The notes under the pieces: generated by a model
What the model saw: the letters and a program-made list of their open reading frames with translations, nothing else
What the model was told of the DNA's origin: nothing
Database searches by the model: none
Translations under genes and position numbers: made by a program
Origin: Actinomycetes bacterium
Lineage (GTDB): Bacteria; Actinomycetota; Actinomycetes; S36-B12; UBA10799
Assembly: GCA_029779995.1 (NCBI GenBank)
Contig: JAKOZM010000389.1
Coordinates: 1-6,804, forward strand
Reading direction: 5' to 3'
DNA length: 6,804 nucleotides
Part shown: piece by piece, positions 1-5,908 of the stretch
How the letters are laid out: each line of letters opens with the position of its first letter
Position numbering within the stretch: position 1 is the first letter of the stretch

Positions 1-584
1 CCCGTCCGCAACTTGACGCCATTCTCATCGAGAACAGAGAGCTGGGGCAGCGCCGCAGTCAGCAACCAGGTGGCTACCAGTGCAACGACGACGATCAAGA
101 GACCCCGCCACACCTGCACGCCGGTCAGACTGGGGCGGCGATGACTGCGGCGGTCGGAGTCCAGCAGCCAGGCCGCCACGGTCAAACCCACCGGAATCGC
201 CACGTGCCAGGGGTAATAGAGCGAGTATGCACTCTGGGAGTTCCCAAGGATTCGCTCACCGGGAACAAGGGCACCCAGAAAGAACAGGGGGAATGCCTCA
301 AGAACCACCGCCATGTACAGGAACGTCATGGCGATCCACAGGTATCCACGCCGACCCGTGGCCCTGGCATGGCTGAAGACGAGCAGGGCTGTCACAGCAC
401 TGACATTGGCGCCGATCAAGGCGTGTGCCAAGGCGACGGCTGGCACCTTGGGCAACGCGGTGCCACTGAAGGCCACGGCCAGGGCGACAACGGTGAAGTA
501 GACCACGATGGCCGCTGAGTACCAGACCTTCGACCCCGTCGTCAGCCGGCGAGGCGCATCTAGGGAGAACAGTGCTTGTGCCAC
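1..584 (-). CDS. MASE4-like membrane sensor protein, 3' end outside window
   Basis: This reading frame stays open for 194 codons from a GTG start to the window edge, so the C-terminus is missing. The start is set by a strong ribosome binding site (GGGAGGAGG at 590-598) 5 to 8 bases upstream. The visible part is almost all membrane: hydrophobic segments at about residues 22-40, 47-70, 81-105, 121-141 and 159-178, with short basic loops (for example RATGRR near 74-79 and DRRSHRR near 144-150). The layout resembles the MASE4 integral membrane sensor domain: a GYLW segment near residue 80, the FFLGALVPG region near 101-109, then LYYPWHVAIP near 122-131, where MASE4 proteins carry a W-x-x-x-WH-x-x-FP pattern. 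In known proteins MASE4 usually precedes a GGDEF domain or another signalling output. That output is inferred here, since it lies outside the window. The gene starts 22 bases after cysNC on the same strand, so it may share that transcript. No signal peptide is seen other than the first membrane helix. Confidence 0.75.
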   Translation of the reverse strand, partial: MAQALFSLDAPRRLTTGSKVWYSAAIVVYFTVVALAVAFSGTALPKVPAVALAHALIGANVSAVTALLVFSHARATGRRGYLWIAMTFLYMAVVLEAFPLFFLGALVPGERILGNSQSAYSLYYPWHVAIPVGLTVAAWLLDSDRRSHRRPSLTGVQVWRGLLIVVVALVATWLLTAALPQLSVLDENGVKLRT

Positions 585-589
585 ACCGC

Positions 590-598
590 CCTCCTCCC
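590..598 (-). promoter_or_regulatory. Ribosome binding site of the MASE4-like gene
   Basis: On the minus strand this reads GGGAGGAGG and sits 5 to 8 bases before the GTG at 582-584. It fixes that GTG as the start and lies in the 22-base gap after the cysNC stop codon. It suggests the gene is translated independently even if it is transcribed with cysDNC. Confidence 0.7.
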
Positions 599-606
599 TG
601 CTGCGG

Positions 607-2457
607 TCAGACGTCCACTCCAGGCAACAACGTCTCGATCACTTTAGCGACGTTTGCCTCCACAGGCTCGACTCCCGACAGGTGCAACTCGGCGGTCTCC
701 GGGCTCTCATACTGCTGGCCCACGCCGGTGAGGTTGGGCAGCGAGCCGGCCTTCGACTTGGCGTACAGCCCCTTCGTGTCACGTTCCATGGCAACCTCAA
801 TCGGCGTGTCCACCCAAGCCTCGATGAAGTCCCCTGCATCGAACAGTGAGCGGGCCGTCTGCCGGTCCGCCCGGAACGGGGAGACGAGCGCGACAATGAC
901 GACCAGACCCCCCTCGTACATCATGCGGGCCACTTCGGCGACCCGCCGGACGTTCTCCGCGCGATCCTCGGGGGTGAAGCCGAGATCCTTGTTCAGTCCA
1001 CTGCGGAGGTTGTCGCCGTCAAGCACGAAGGAGCGCACCCCGAGGGAATGCAGTTTGCGTTCGACGCCATCGGCGATGGTCGACTTACCCGACCCGGAGA
1101 ATCCAGTCAGCCACAGCACCTTGGCCGGGTGCCCGTTGAGGATCTGCCGGGCCTGCCTGTCCACCTCGAAGTGGTGGGGCACCACGTTTGTGGCGCGACG
1201 TAAGGCGAACCGGGTCAGACCCGCCGCGAGTGTCTCCCCCGTGAGGCGGTCGACCAGGATGAAGCCGCCGGTCTCGCGAGAGGACGTGTAGGACTCCAGG
1301 ACGATCGGTCGGGAGGTTGCGATCTCCACCCGGCCGACGTCGTTGATCTCGAGGATCCGAGCCGCCATCGTGTTGCCGTTGGTCACATCCAGGCGATGAC
1401 GCACGTTGGTGACCGTCGCAGGCACCTCCAGGGGTCCACAACGCAGCGTGTATGAGCGGCCATGCGCCAACTGCTGGTCACTCATCCAGACGATGTCCGC
1501 GGCAAACCGGTCGGCAAGTTGCGGTGGTTCGCCTGTCACCAACAGATCAGCGCGGGCGATGTCGATGTCTTTGTCGAGCTCGATGGTCACCGACTCACCC
1601 GGGATGACCTGCTCCGGAGCGCTCGGGGTCGTGCCGTCCAGCCAGTGCAGGGCCTTGATCGTGGCCTGCTGACCGGACTGGGCGACGGTGATCCGCTGCC
1701 CCTTGCGCACAGCACCCTGCGCGACCAAACCGCCGTACCCGCGGAAGTCCTTACCGCGGATGATGGTCTGCACCGGCAGGCGCACCTCGCCGCTGGAATC
1801 CTCGTCGATGGTCGCCGCATCCAACGCGTCGAGCAGCGTTGGGCCGCTGTACCACGGTGTGTTGGGCGAATGACCCAACACGTTGTCCCCGACCAGCGCG
1901 GACACCGGCACGGGAATGACGCTCTTGATCTCCATCCGGTGAGCGGTGTCGGACACCTCGGCGACCAACTCGTCGTAGATGCGCCGGTCGTAGGCGACCC
2001 CGTCCAGCTTGTTCACGGCAAGGACGACGTGCTTGACGCCCATGAGGCCGCACACTGTCAAGTGACGGTGGGTCTGGCGCTTCGTCCCGCGCATCGCGTC
2101 GATCAGCAGGATGGCGACGTCGGCGGTTGAGGCCGCGACCGCCATGTTGCGGGTGTACTGCTCATGACCCGGGGCGTCAGCCAGGATAGCCCGTCGCCGG
2201 CTGGGCAGGATCAGGTGGCGGTAGGCCACGTCGATGGTGATGCCCTGCTCCCGCTCAGCCTCGAGGCCGTCGGTGACCAGGGAGTAGTCCACCTCGCCCA
2301 AAGGAATGGTGGACCCGGGGCGGCGGGTGAACCGTGCCGCCTCGAGCTGGTCCTCAGGGATGGAGCCAGTCTCGGCGAGCAACCGCCCGAGCAGCGTGCT
2401 CTTTCCGTCGTCCACAGAGCCGCAAACCACGACCCGGATGAGTGCCTTGCGCTCCAT
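607..2457 (-). CDS. cysNC: Sulfate adenylyltransferase large subunit fused to APS kinase (CysN-CysC)
   Basis: This 616-residue bifunctional protein acts in cytoplasmic sulfate activation. The N-terminal half is CysN, the GTPase subunit of ATP sulfurylase, which with CysD makes adenosine 5'-phosphosulfate (APS) from sulfate and ATP, driven by GTP hydrolysis. The C-terminal part is CysC, which phosphorylates APS to PAPS. GTPase motifs are intact: G1 GSVDDGKST at 13-21, G2 threonine within GITIDVAYR near 72-80, G3 DAPGH at 94-98, G4 NKLD at 149-152 and a G5-like SAL at 186-188. Residues 223-430 fit the two elongation-factor-like beta-barrel domains. The kinase starts near 440, with P-loop GFSGSGKST at 452-460, DGDN at 480-483, VSPFRADR at 525-532, and ERDTKGLY at 558-565. 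Both enzymes therefore look active. The ATG overlaps the cysD stop by one base (TGATG), and GGAGGG (2467-2472) lies about 10 bases upstream. The same fusion is known in mycobacteria and some proteobacteria (CysNC or NodQ type). Confidence 0.97.
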   Translation of the reverse strand: MERKALIRVVVCGSVDDGKSTLLGRLLAETGSIPEDQLEAARFTRRPGSTIPLGEVDYSLVTDGLEAEREQGITIDVAYRHLILPSRRRAILADAPGHEQYTRNMAVAASTADVAILLIDAMRGTKRQTHRHLTVCGLMGVKHVVLAVNKLDGVAYDRRIYDELVAEVSDTAHRMEIKSVIPVPVSALVGDNVLGHSPNTPWYSGPTLLDALDAATIDEDSSGEVRLPVQTIIRGKDFRGYGGLVAQGAVRKGQRITVAQSGQQATIKALHWLDGTTPSAPEQVIPGESVTIELDKDIDIARADLLVTGEPPQLADRFAADIVWMSDQQLAHGRSYTLRCGPLEVPATVTNVRHRLDVTNGNTMAARILEINDVGRVEIATSRPIVLESYTSSRETGGFILVDRLTGETLAAGLTRFALRRATNVVPHHFEVDRQARQILNGHPAKVLWLTGFSGSGKSTIADGVERKLHSLGVRSFVLDGDNLRSGLNKDLGFTPEDRAENVRRVAEVARMMYEGGLVVIVALVSPFRADRQTARSLFDAGDFIEAWVDTPIEVAMERDTKGLYAKSKAGSLPNLTGVGQQYESPETAELHLSGVEPVEANVAKVIETLLPGVDV

Positions 2458-3371
2458 CAGAAGTAGCCCTCCGCCTTTTTGCGCTCCATGGACTGTGCAC
2501 CTTCGCCGTCGATGAGCCGGCCAGCGCGCTCCGACTGCCGGTTCACCTCGATGTCGCGGATGATGTCGTAGACGTCGTCCGCTTCACTCTCGATAGCACC
2601 GGACAGGGGATAGTCCCCCAGGGAGCGGAAGCGTACGCGGCGCATCTGCGGCTGCTCACCAGGCTCGAACACCATGCGGTCGTCGTCGACCATGATGAGC
2701 GCGCCCTGGCGTTCCACCACTGGCCGTTCCGCTGTGAAGTACAAGGGCACAACTTCAAGGTTCTCGCGCGCCACGTAACGCCAGACGTCCAACTCCGACC
2801 AGTTGGACAGCGGGAAGACGCGCATGGTCTGGCCATCGGTCAGGGAGTTGTTCACGGTGTGCCAGAACTCAGGACGCTGATTGCGCGGCTCCCAGCGGTG
2901 ACCCGCCTCACGCAGACTGAAAATGCGCTCCTTGGCCCGGCTGCGCTCCTCGTCGCGGCGGGCCCCACCGACTGCGATGTCGAACTGGCCTGCGTCCAGG
3001 GCCTCACGCAGAGCCACCGTCTTCATGATGCGGGTGAACTCCTGCGCACCGTGGCTGAACGGGGTGACGCCCTGATCGCGAGCGTCCTGGTTGGTGGCCA
3101 GTCGCAGATCGAGGTCGAGTGCCTTAGCGGTGCGGTCGCGCAATTCGTACATGGCCCGGAACTTCCAGCCCGTGTCGATGTGCATCACCGGGAATGGGAT
3201 CGGACCGGGGTGGAAAGCCTTGCGGGCCAGATGTAACAACACCGTGGAGTCTTTCCCGATGCTGTACAACAGGACTGGTCTCTCGAACGCTGCGGCGGTT
3301 TCCCGGAATACCCAGATCGCTTCGGCTTCTAGTGCATCGAGGACCCGGGACGTCTCATTGTCAATCGACAT
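2457..3371 (-). CDS. cysD: Sulfate adenylyltransferase small subunit (ATP-PP-loop family)
   Basis: This 304-residue protein is the catalytic subunit of the heterodimeric bacterial ATP sulfurylase; it adenylylates sulfate to APS in partnership with the CysN part of the next gene. It matches Escherichia coli CysD (about 302 residues) along its whole length as I remember it. Key motifs are the pyrophosphatase-loop YSIGKDSTVLLHLARKAF at 36-53, HIDTGWKFR at 64-72, GGARRDEERSRAKER at 135-149, RVFPLSNW at 184-191 with the tryptophan-rich stretch after it, and the standard C-terminal ending MERKKAEGYF. The start is the ATG at 3369-3371, the only reasonable one, since conserved sequence begins about ten residues later. 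The only Shine-Dalgarno-like stretch upstream, AAAGGA at 3386-3391, is 14 bases away, longer than usual. The one-base overlap with cysNC points to translational coupling and equal production of the two subunits. No signal peptide or membrane segment is present. Confidence 0.97.
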   Translation of the reverse strand: MSIDNETSRVLDALEAEAIWVFRETAAAFERPVLLYSIGKDSTVLLHLARKAFHPGPIPFPVMHIDTGWKFRAMYELRDRTAKALDLDLRLATNQDARDQGVTPFSHGAQEFTRIMKTVALREALDAGQFDIAVGGARRDEERSRAKERIFSLREAGHRWEPRNQRPEFWHTVNNSLTDGQTMRVFPLSNWSELDVWRYVARENLEVVPLYFTAERPVVERQGALIMVDDDRMVFEPGEQPQMRRVRFRSLGDYPLSGAIESEADDVYDIIRDIEVNRQSERAGRLIDGEGAQSMERKKAEGYF

Positions 3372-3412
3372 AGTCGCGTTTGTGTTCCTTTGTCGGAGCA
3401 GGGCGGAATTCC

Positions 3413-3441
3413 AGTGTAAGTCAATAGCGGCCGTGACCGCT
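3413..3441 (-). promoter_or_regulatory. Weak promoter and operator candidate upstream of cysD
   Basis: The 97 bases between dcd and cysD are the only room for a separate cysDNC promoter. On the minus strand a TACACT hexamer (3413-3418) could be a -10 element; it would leave a leader of about 35 bases. TTGACT (3419-3424) lies directly before it, which is too close to act as its -35, and the hexamer at the proper distance (AGCGGT, 3436-3441) is poor. A five-base-pair inverted repeat, AGCGG/CCGCT with a six-base spacer (3426-3441), covers the -35 area, and an eight-base palindrome GGAATTCC lies just downstream at 3405-3412. Either could bind a regulator, but I recognise no known sulfur-regulator site. 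Confidence 0.3.
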
Positions 3442-3468
3442 GTGAGCCTCGTTACGCACGCCGGAGGA

Positions 3469-4047
3469 TCAGCCGATGTCGGTGCGGTGGAAGTTCATGT
3501 AGGAACGACTTGGCGTCGGTCCTCGCTGGCCCTGATAACGCGAGCCATAGACATCCGAGCCATAGGGATGTTCGGCCGGAGACTCCAGCCTGAACAAACA
3601 CAACTGCCCGATCTTCATCCCGGGCCACAGCTTGATCGGCAGGGTCGCCACATTGGACAGTTCCAGGGTGACGTGGCCACTGAAACCCGGGTCGATGAAT
3701 CCCGCCGTCGAGTGGGTGAGCAGCCCTAGCCTGCCCAGCGAACTCTTGCCCTCCAGCCGCCCGGCGATGTCGTCAGGCAGCGTCATCACCTCGTAGGTCG
3801 ATGCGAGCACGAACTCACCCGGATGCAGGATGAACGGTGCGTCGTGGCTGGTCTCGACCATCCGGGTCAACTCGGGCTGCTCGGTGGCCGGATCGATGAA
3901 CGGGTATTTGTGGTTCTCGAACACCCGGAACAGGCGGTCGAGTCGGACATCGATGCTCGATGGCTGCACCATTTCGGTGTCGAACGGATCCACGTGGACC
4001 CGGCCATCGGCGATCTCGCGACGGATGTCGCGATCGCTCAACAGCAT
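3469..4047 (-). CDS. dcd: dCTP deaminase, bifunctional dCTP deaminase/dUTPase type
   Basis: This 192-residue cytoplasmic homotrimer-family enzyme feeds dTTP synthesis by making dUMP. The sequence is very close to the Mycobacterium tuberculosis Dcd that I remember (190 residues), which both deaminates dCTP and hydrolyses the resulting dUTP to dUMP and pyrophosphate. Visible hallmarks are the N-terminal [22 protein letters not shown] at 28-37, HPGEFVL at 75-81, the nucleotide-phosphate-binding [22 protein letters not shown] at about 96-117, the likely catalytic glutamate E129 in [15 protein letters not shown] at 141-149 and the C-terminal lid [13 protein letters not shown] at 171-183. The small residues T114-A115-G116 match the bifunctional mycobacterial enzyme. 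The ATG overlaps the stop codon of the upstream lipoprotein gene by one base (TGATG), with only a weak Shine-Dalgarno sequence, so initiation probably depends on that upstream gene. All catalytic motifs look intact. The dUTPase activity is inferred from similarity. Confidence 0.96.
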   Translation of the reverse strand: MLLSDRDIRREIADGRVHVDPFDTEMVQPSSIDVRLDRLFRVFENHKYPFIDPATEQPELTRMVETSHDAPFILHPGEFVLASTYEVMTLPDDIAGRLEGKSSLGRLGLLTHSTAGFIDPGFSGHVTLELSNVATLPIKLWPGMKIGQLCLFRLESPAEHPYGSDVYGSRYQGQRGPTPSRSYMNFHRTDIG

Positions 4048-4502
4048 CAGCTGCAGCCCAGGGCCGAGTTGAGGTCGTCGTAGCTGCTCTGCAGCGTCGT
4101 GATGGCCTGCGCTTCCTCCTCAGGGACATCAGCCAGGGATGAGTCGCCATCCAGCCCACTGAGGCCGGCCTCCACCTGCATCTGGCTCTCTTCGAACTGC
4201 TGCTGGGCGGTGAGCACCTCATCAGAGACATCCTCACCCAGGGCCTGCACGTTGGATTCCACCGTGTCGTAGGCCGCCATGATCTGGTTGATCGACTCTT
4301 GGGCTGCGCCCACGGTGACGTCACCCGTCCCGGTCACACCAGTGGCCAACCCGTCGATGGTGGCGTTGAGACCTTCCATGGACAGGCATACGGCTGCGTT
4401 CGCATTCTCCGTCTTGTCCTGCGCCTCGGTGCTCGGGGAGCATCCGGTGGACAACAAACCGACAGCGACAAACGCACAGGCAAACACAGCAGAACGGCGC
4501 AC
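4047..4502 (-). CDS. Small secreted lipoprotein of unknown function
   Basis: I do not recognise a family. The frame is open further upstream to 4568, but the GTG at 4500-4502 is the likely start: it has GGAGG (4509-4513) six bases upstream and it places a classic lipoprotein signal peptide at the N-terminus. That gives 151 residues: VRR, a hydrophobic core at about 5-17, and the lipobox LLSTGC with the acylated cysteine at 21. The mature part is exported and anchored to the outer face of the membrane, acidic, and rich in glutamine, serine and alanine. It is predicted to be mostly helical, with likely helices at about 66-115 and 126-148. Two further cysteines, C39 and the penultimate C150, could form a disulfide. 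The gene ends in a one-base overlap with dcd, so the two are probably translated together although no functional link is obvious. It could be any small actinobacterial surface lipoprotein. Confidence 0.8.
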   Translation of the reverse strand: MRRSAVFACAFVAVGLLSTGCSPSTEAQDKTENANAAVCLSMEGLNATIDGLATGVTGTGDVTVGAAQESINQIMAAYDTVESNVQALGEDVSDEVLTAQQQFEESQMQVEAGLSGLDGDSSLADVPEEEAQAITTLQSSYDDLNSALGCS

Positions 4503-4508
4503 AGTAGA

Positions 4509-4513
4509 CCTCC
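4509..4513 (-). promoter_or_regulatory. Ribosome binding site that sets the lipoprotein start
   Basis: On the minus strand this is GGAGG, six bases before the GTG at 4500-4502. It favours that codon over the upstream in-frame ATG at 4566-4568, which would put 22 extra residues before the signal peptide and would overlap the hairpin at 4541-4586. Confidence 0.75.
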
Positions 4514-4540
4514 AATTAGCCCTGAATTTCCCCAACTGTA

Positions 4541-4586
4541 GCGACCCAACCAGCCTGCGTGGGGGCACCTTCAGCCGGTGGGTCGC
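4541..4586 (-). terminator. Strong hairpin between the HEXXH gene and the lipoprotein gene
   Basis: GCGACCCA (4541-4548) pairs perfectly with TGGGTCGC (4579-4586). The pairing continues inward, with one mismatch and two single-base bulges, to 4557 and 4572, leaving a loop of about 14 bases. It starts three bases after the stop codon of the HEXXH gene on the minus strand. No T-tract follows on either strand, so it is not a textbook intrinsic terminator. Stems without T-tracts have been proposed as terminators or processing sites in actinobacteria. It may end or attenuate transcription from the DUF2786/HEXXH unit, or protect the RNA end. Confidence 0.5.
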
Positions 4587-4589
4587 GGC

Positions 4590-5027
4590 TCATCCCAGGC
4601 CTGCTCTGACCACAAAGGCCGCCTCCGGTGCGATGGCGTGTTCCAAGAGTTCGAGATAGACGTTCTGGAAGGCGCGGCCATGTCCGGTCACGCCGTGCAC
4701 GAACCACGTGACGTGGTGCGCATACTCGTGCAGGACGACCACCTCACGCATGGCCCAGCCCCTGTCACCGATGCCGTCAGGCAGCGCGATCACCCCTTCC
4801 TGCCAGTGGGCCCGCGCGTGTCCCTTACGCAGACGGACCTCGGGCTGGGGCGCCTCGGGGTATCCCCAGGGGCGGGATCTGACCTCACCGAGGTACCGCT
4901 GCACGCCCCCGATGTCACCGAACCGTCGCTCCACCGGCAGTGTCAGGGAACTGCCGAGGAAGGTCACCGTCCCCCCGTTGTCCAGCAGGAACATCAGCGT
5001 GTCCTCCGCCCCATAGACCCGGCTCAT
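4590..5027 (-). CDS. HEXXH-motif putative zinc metallohydrolase (TIGR04338-like)
   Basis: This is a 145-residue protein with a zinc-binding HEYAHH at 100-105 in the context EVVVLHEYAHHVTWF, typical of a metalloprotease active-site helix. The histidine pair H100/H104 would bind zinc and E101 would act as the general base. A downstream GHGRAF at 115-120 supplies a further histidine and could be the third ligand, as in other short HEXXH proteins. No signal peptide or membrane segment is seen, so it is probably cytoplasmic. It resembles the actinobacterial family I recall as TIGR04338 (Mycobacterium tuberculosis Rv0185-like), a putative metallohydrolase with no known substrate. The ATG at 5025-5027 overlaps the stop of the DUF2786 gene as ATGA, which fixes the start although the frame is open further upstream to 5384. 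That extension lies antisense-like over the DUF2786 gene and is low in protein-like features. Peptidase activity is inferred from the motif only. Confidence 0.85.
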   Translation of the reverse strand: MSRVYGAEDTLMFLLDNGGTVTFLGSSLTLPVERRFGDIGGVQRYLGEVRSRPWGYPEAPQPEVRLRKGHARAHWQEGVIALPDGIGDRGWAMREVVVLHEYAHHVTWFVHGVTGHGRAFQNVYLELLEHAIAPEAAFVVRAGLG

Positions 5028-5779
5028 GACGCCACTGCGGGGCGCTGCCCCCCGATCTGCCGACTGGCCTCGATCCTGGCCCGCCCTGCATCCTCCTTCG
5101 CGCGACCAGCGGCCGCCGAGGAGGCGAAACTGCTGCGTTGGCCCTTCCAGTACCCACGGGCGGTGGACTTCTCGCGGTAGTAGTCGTGCACCTCGACCTC
5201 TTTGCCCCGCAGCACGAGTTCGGCGCTCCCGTTGGTAGACGTCGTATCGAACTCCTTCTGCGCCTGCTGGCGAGCCTCGTGCAGGCGCCGCCCGATCACG
5301 CGGACGTACATCGTGTAGTACGTCTTGCGGGCCTTCTGAGCTGTCATCGAGCTGCCTGTCTCCACGTCGTACTCGCCAGCCCACTCGCGGCCCCGCACGA
5401 AGGCATCAGCACTGCGCACCATCTGATGGGCGATCGAGTTCAGGAGCAGGCTCGCGGTCTCCAGATCGCTGGGCAGACCGAACCAGATGACGAAGGTGTT
5501 GTTGGACGCCAGGTTCGTTCGCAGGCTGTTCGCCTCACCTACTGCTGCGGCCAGCAGGCACAGGTGACTGTTGACGTGCTGACGGGGCGCACCGATCGTG
5601 ATCTGCTGGTGCGTGGGGCGCTCCCTGCTTTGGCCGGCGGCGGTGTGCGCCCGCGCCTGTTCCAATGAAATGGCGTGCAGTGTGGCCAGCTGCTGCGCCT
5701 TGGCGAAGAAGGCCTCCGCCTCCTCCTGCGTCGCGGCGTTCTCTGCCTGGTTGAGCAACTTGCTCAGGGTGTCCAGCAA
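5024..5779 (-). CDS. DUF2786 domain protein
   Basis: This 251-residue protein starts with a DUF2786 domain at about residues 1-45 (LDTLSKLLNQAENA followed by EEAEAFFAKAQQLATLHAI), a short helical domain of unknown function found in bacteria and phages. A second conserved region follows at about 70-120 (LCLLAAAVGEANSLR, then FVIWFGLPSDLETASLLLNSI), like the domain often found after DUF2786. Near 150-175 there is a basic helical stretch (KTYYTMYVRVIGRRLHEARQQA), and the C-terminus (205-251) is basic, rich in alanine and arginine and likely flexible or nucleic-acid binding. No signal peptide or membrane helix is seen. I chose the TTG at 5777-5779 because GAGGAGG (5785-5791) sits five bases before it and the conserved domain begins at once; an in-frame ATG at 5915-5917 is also open. 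The stop overlaps the start of the HEXXH gene by four bases, so the two are translated together. In mycobacteria I recall the Rv0184-Rv0185 pair as the counterpart. Confidence 0.85.
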   Translation of the reverse strand: MLDTLSKLLNQAENAATQEEAEAFFAKAQQLATLHAISLEQARAHTAAGQSRERPTHQQITIGAPRQHVNSHLCLLAAAVGEANSLRTNLASNNTFVIWFGLPSDLETASLLLNSIAHQMVRSADAFVRGREWAGEYDVETGSSMTAQKARKTYYTMYVRVIGRRLHEARQQAQKEFDTTSTNGSAELVLRGKEVEVHDYYREKSTARGYWKGQRSSFASSAAAGRAKEDAGRARIEASRQIGGQRPAVAS

Positions 5780-5784
5780 TGCGA

Positions 5785-5791
5785 CCTCCTC
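5785..5791 (-). promoter_or_regulatory. Ribosome binding site that sets a TTG start for the DUF2786 gene
   Basis: GAGGAGG on the minus strand lies five bases before TTG (5777-5779) and eight before the next codon, CTG. There is no comparable site before the in-frame ATG at 5915-5917. This supports the shorter protein. Confidence 0.6.
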
Positions 5792-5847
5792 GATCGGTTC
5801 CCATCGTGCAACACAGGTGTGACAAACCACGGCCCGGTTGTCGCCGC

Positions 5848-5866
5848 TGTGGAGCACTTGTCCACA
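5848..5866. promoter_or_regulatory. Inverted pair of DnaA-box-like sites in the divergent intergenic region
   Basis: TGTGGA (5848-5853) and TCCACA (5861-5866) form a perfect six-base inverted repeat with a seven-base spacer. The right half extends to TTGTCCACA at 5858-5866, an exact match to the DnaA box consensus known from Streptomyces and mycobacteria. The left half, read on the minus strand, is TGCTCCACA (5848-5856), two bases off that consensus. It lies between the starts of the DUF2786 gene and the GH76-like gene. It could be a DnaA-responsive operator or the site of another dimeric regulator. Confidence 0.4.
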
Positions 5867-5908
5867 CAACGGTGGCCAAGGCCGACGCTGAGCGGGCACT
5901 GTACTGCC

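Noticed and set aside
80..518. Two overlapping plus-strand open frames in the region of the MASE4-like gene
   Set aside because: Their translations are low-complexity and rich in arginine, glycine and proline. The minus-strand frame gives coherent membrane helices and a strong ribosome binding site.
572..1291. Long plus-strand open frame (239 codons) opposite cysNC
   Set aside because: It lies antisense to the kinase region of cysNC, whose catalytic motifs are intact, and its translation shows no protein-family features. Long antisense frames are common opposite G+C-rich genes.
2442..3236. Long plus-strand open frame (264 codons) opposite cysD
   Set aside because: It mirrors cysD, which is conserved end to end. 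It has no convincing ribosome binding site or recognisable motif.
3372..3468. SAM-type or other known sulfur riboswitch before cysD
   Set aside because: The gap is only 97 bases and shows no conserved multi-helix core, only a single five-base-pair stem.
4503..4568. Upstream ATG start for the lipoprotein gene
   Set aside because: It would put 22 residues before the signal peptide and overlaps the hairpin. The GTG with GGAGG six bases upstream explains the signal peptide better.
5028..5384. Upstream in-frame extension of the HEXXH gene
   Set aside because: The extension is a frame-shifted reading of the DUF2786 gene with arginine- and glycine-rich, disordered-looking sequence. The ATGA overlap start at 5027 is the natural one.
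5024..5779. Phage or mobile origin for the DUF2786 gene
   Set aside because: DUF2786 occurs in phages, but no integrase, phage structural gene, attachment site or shift in base composition is seen nearby.
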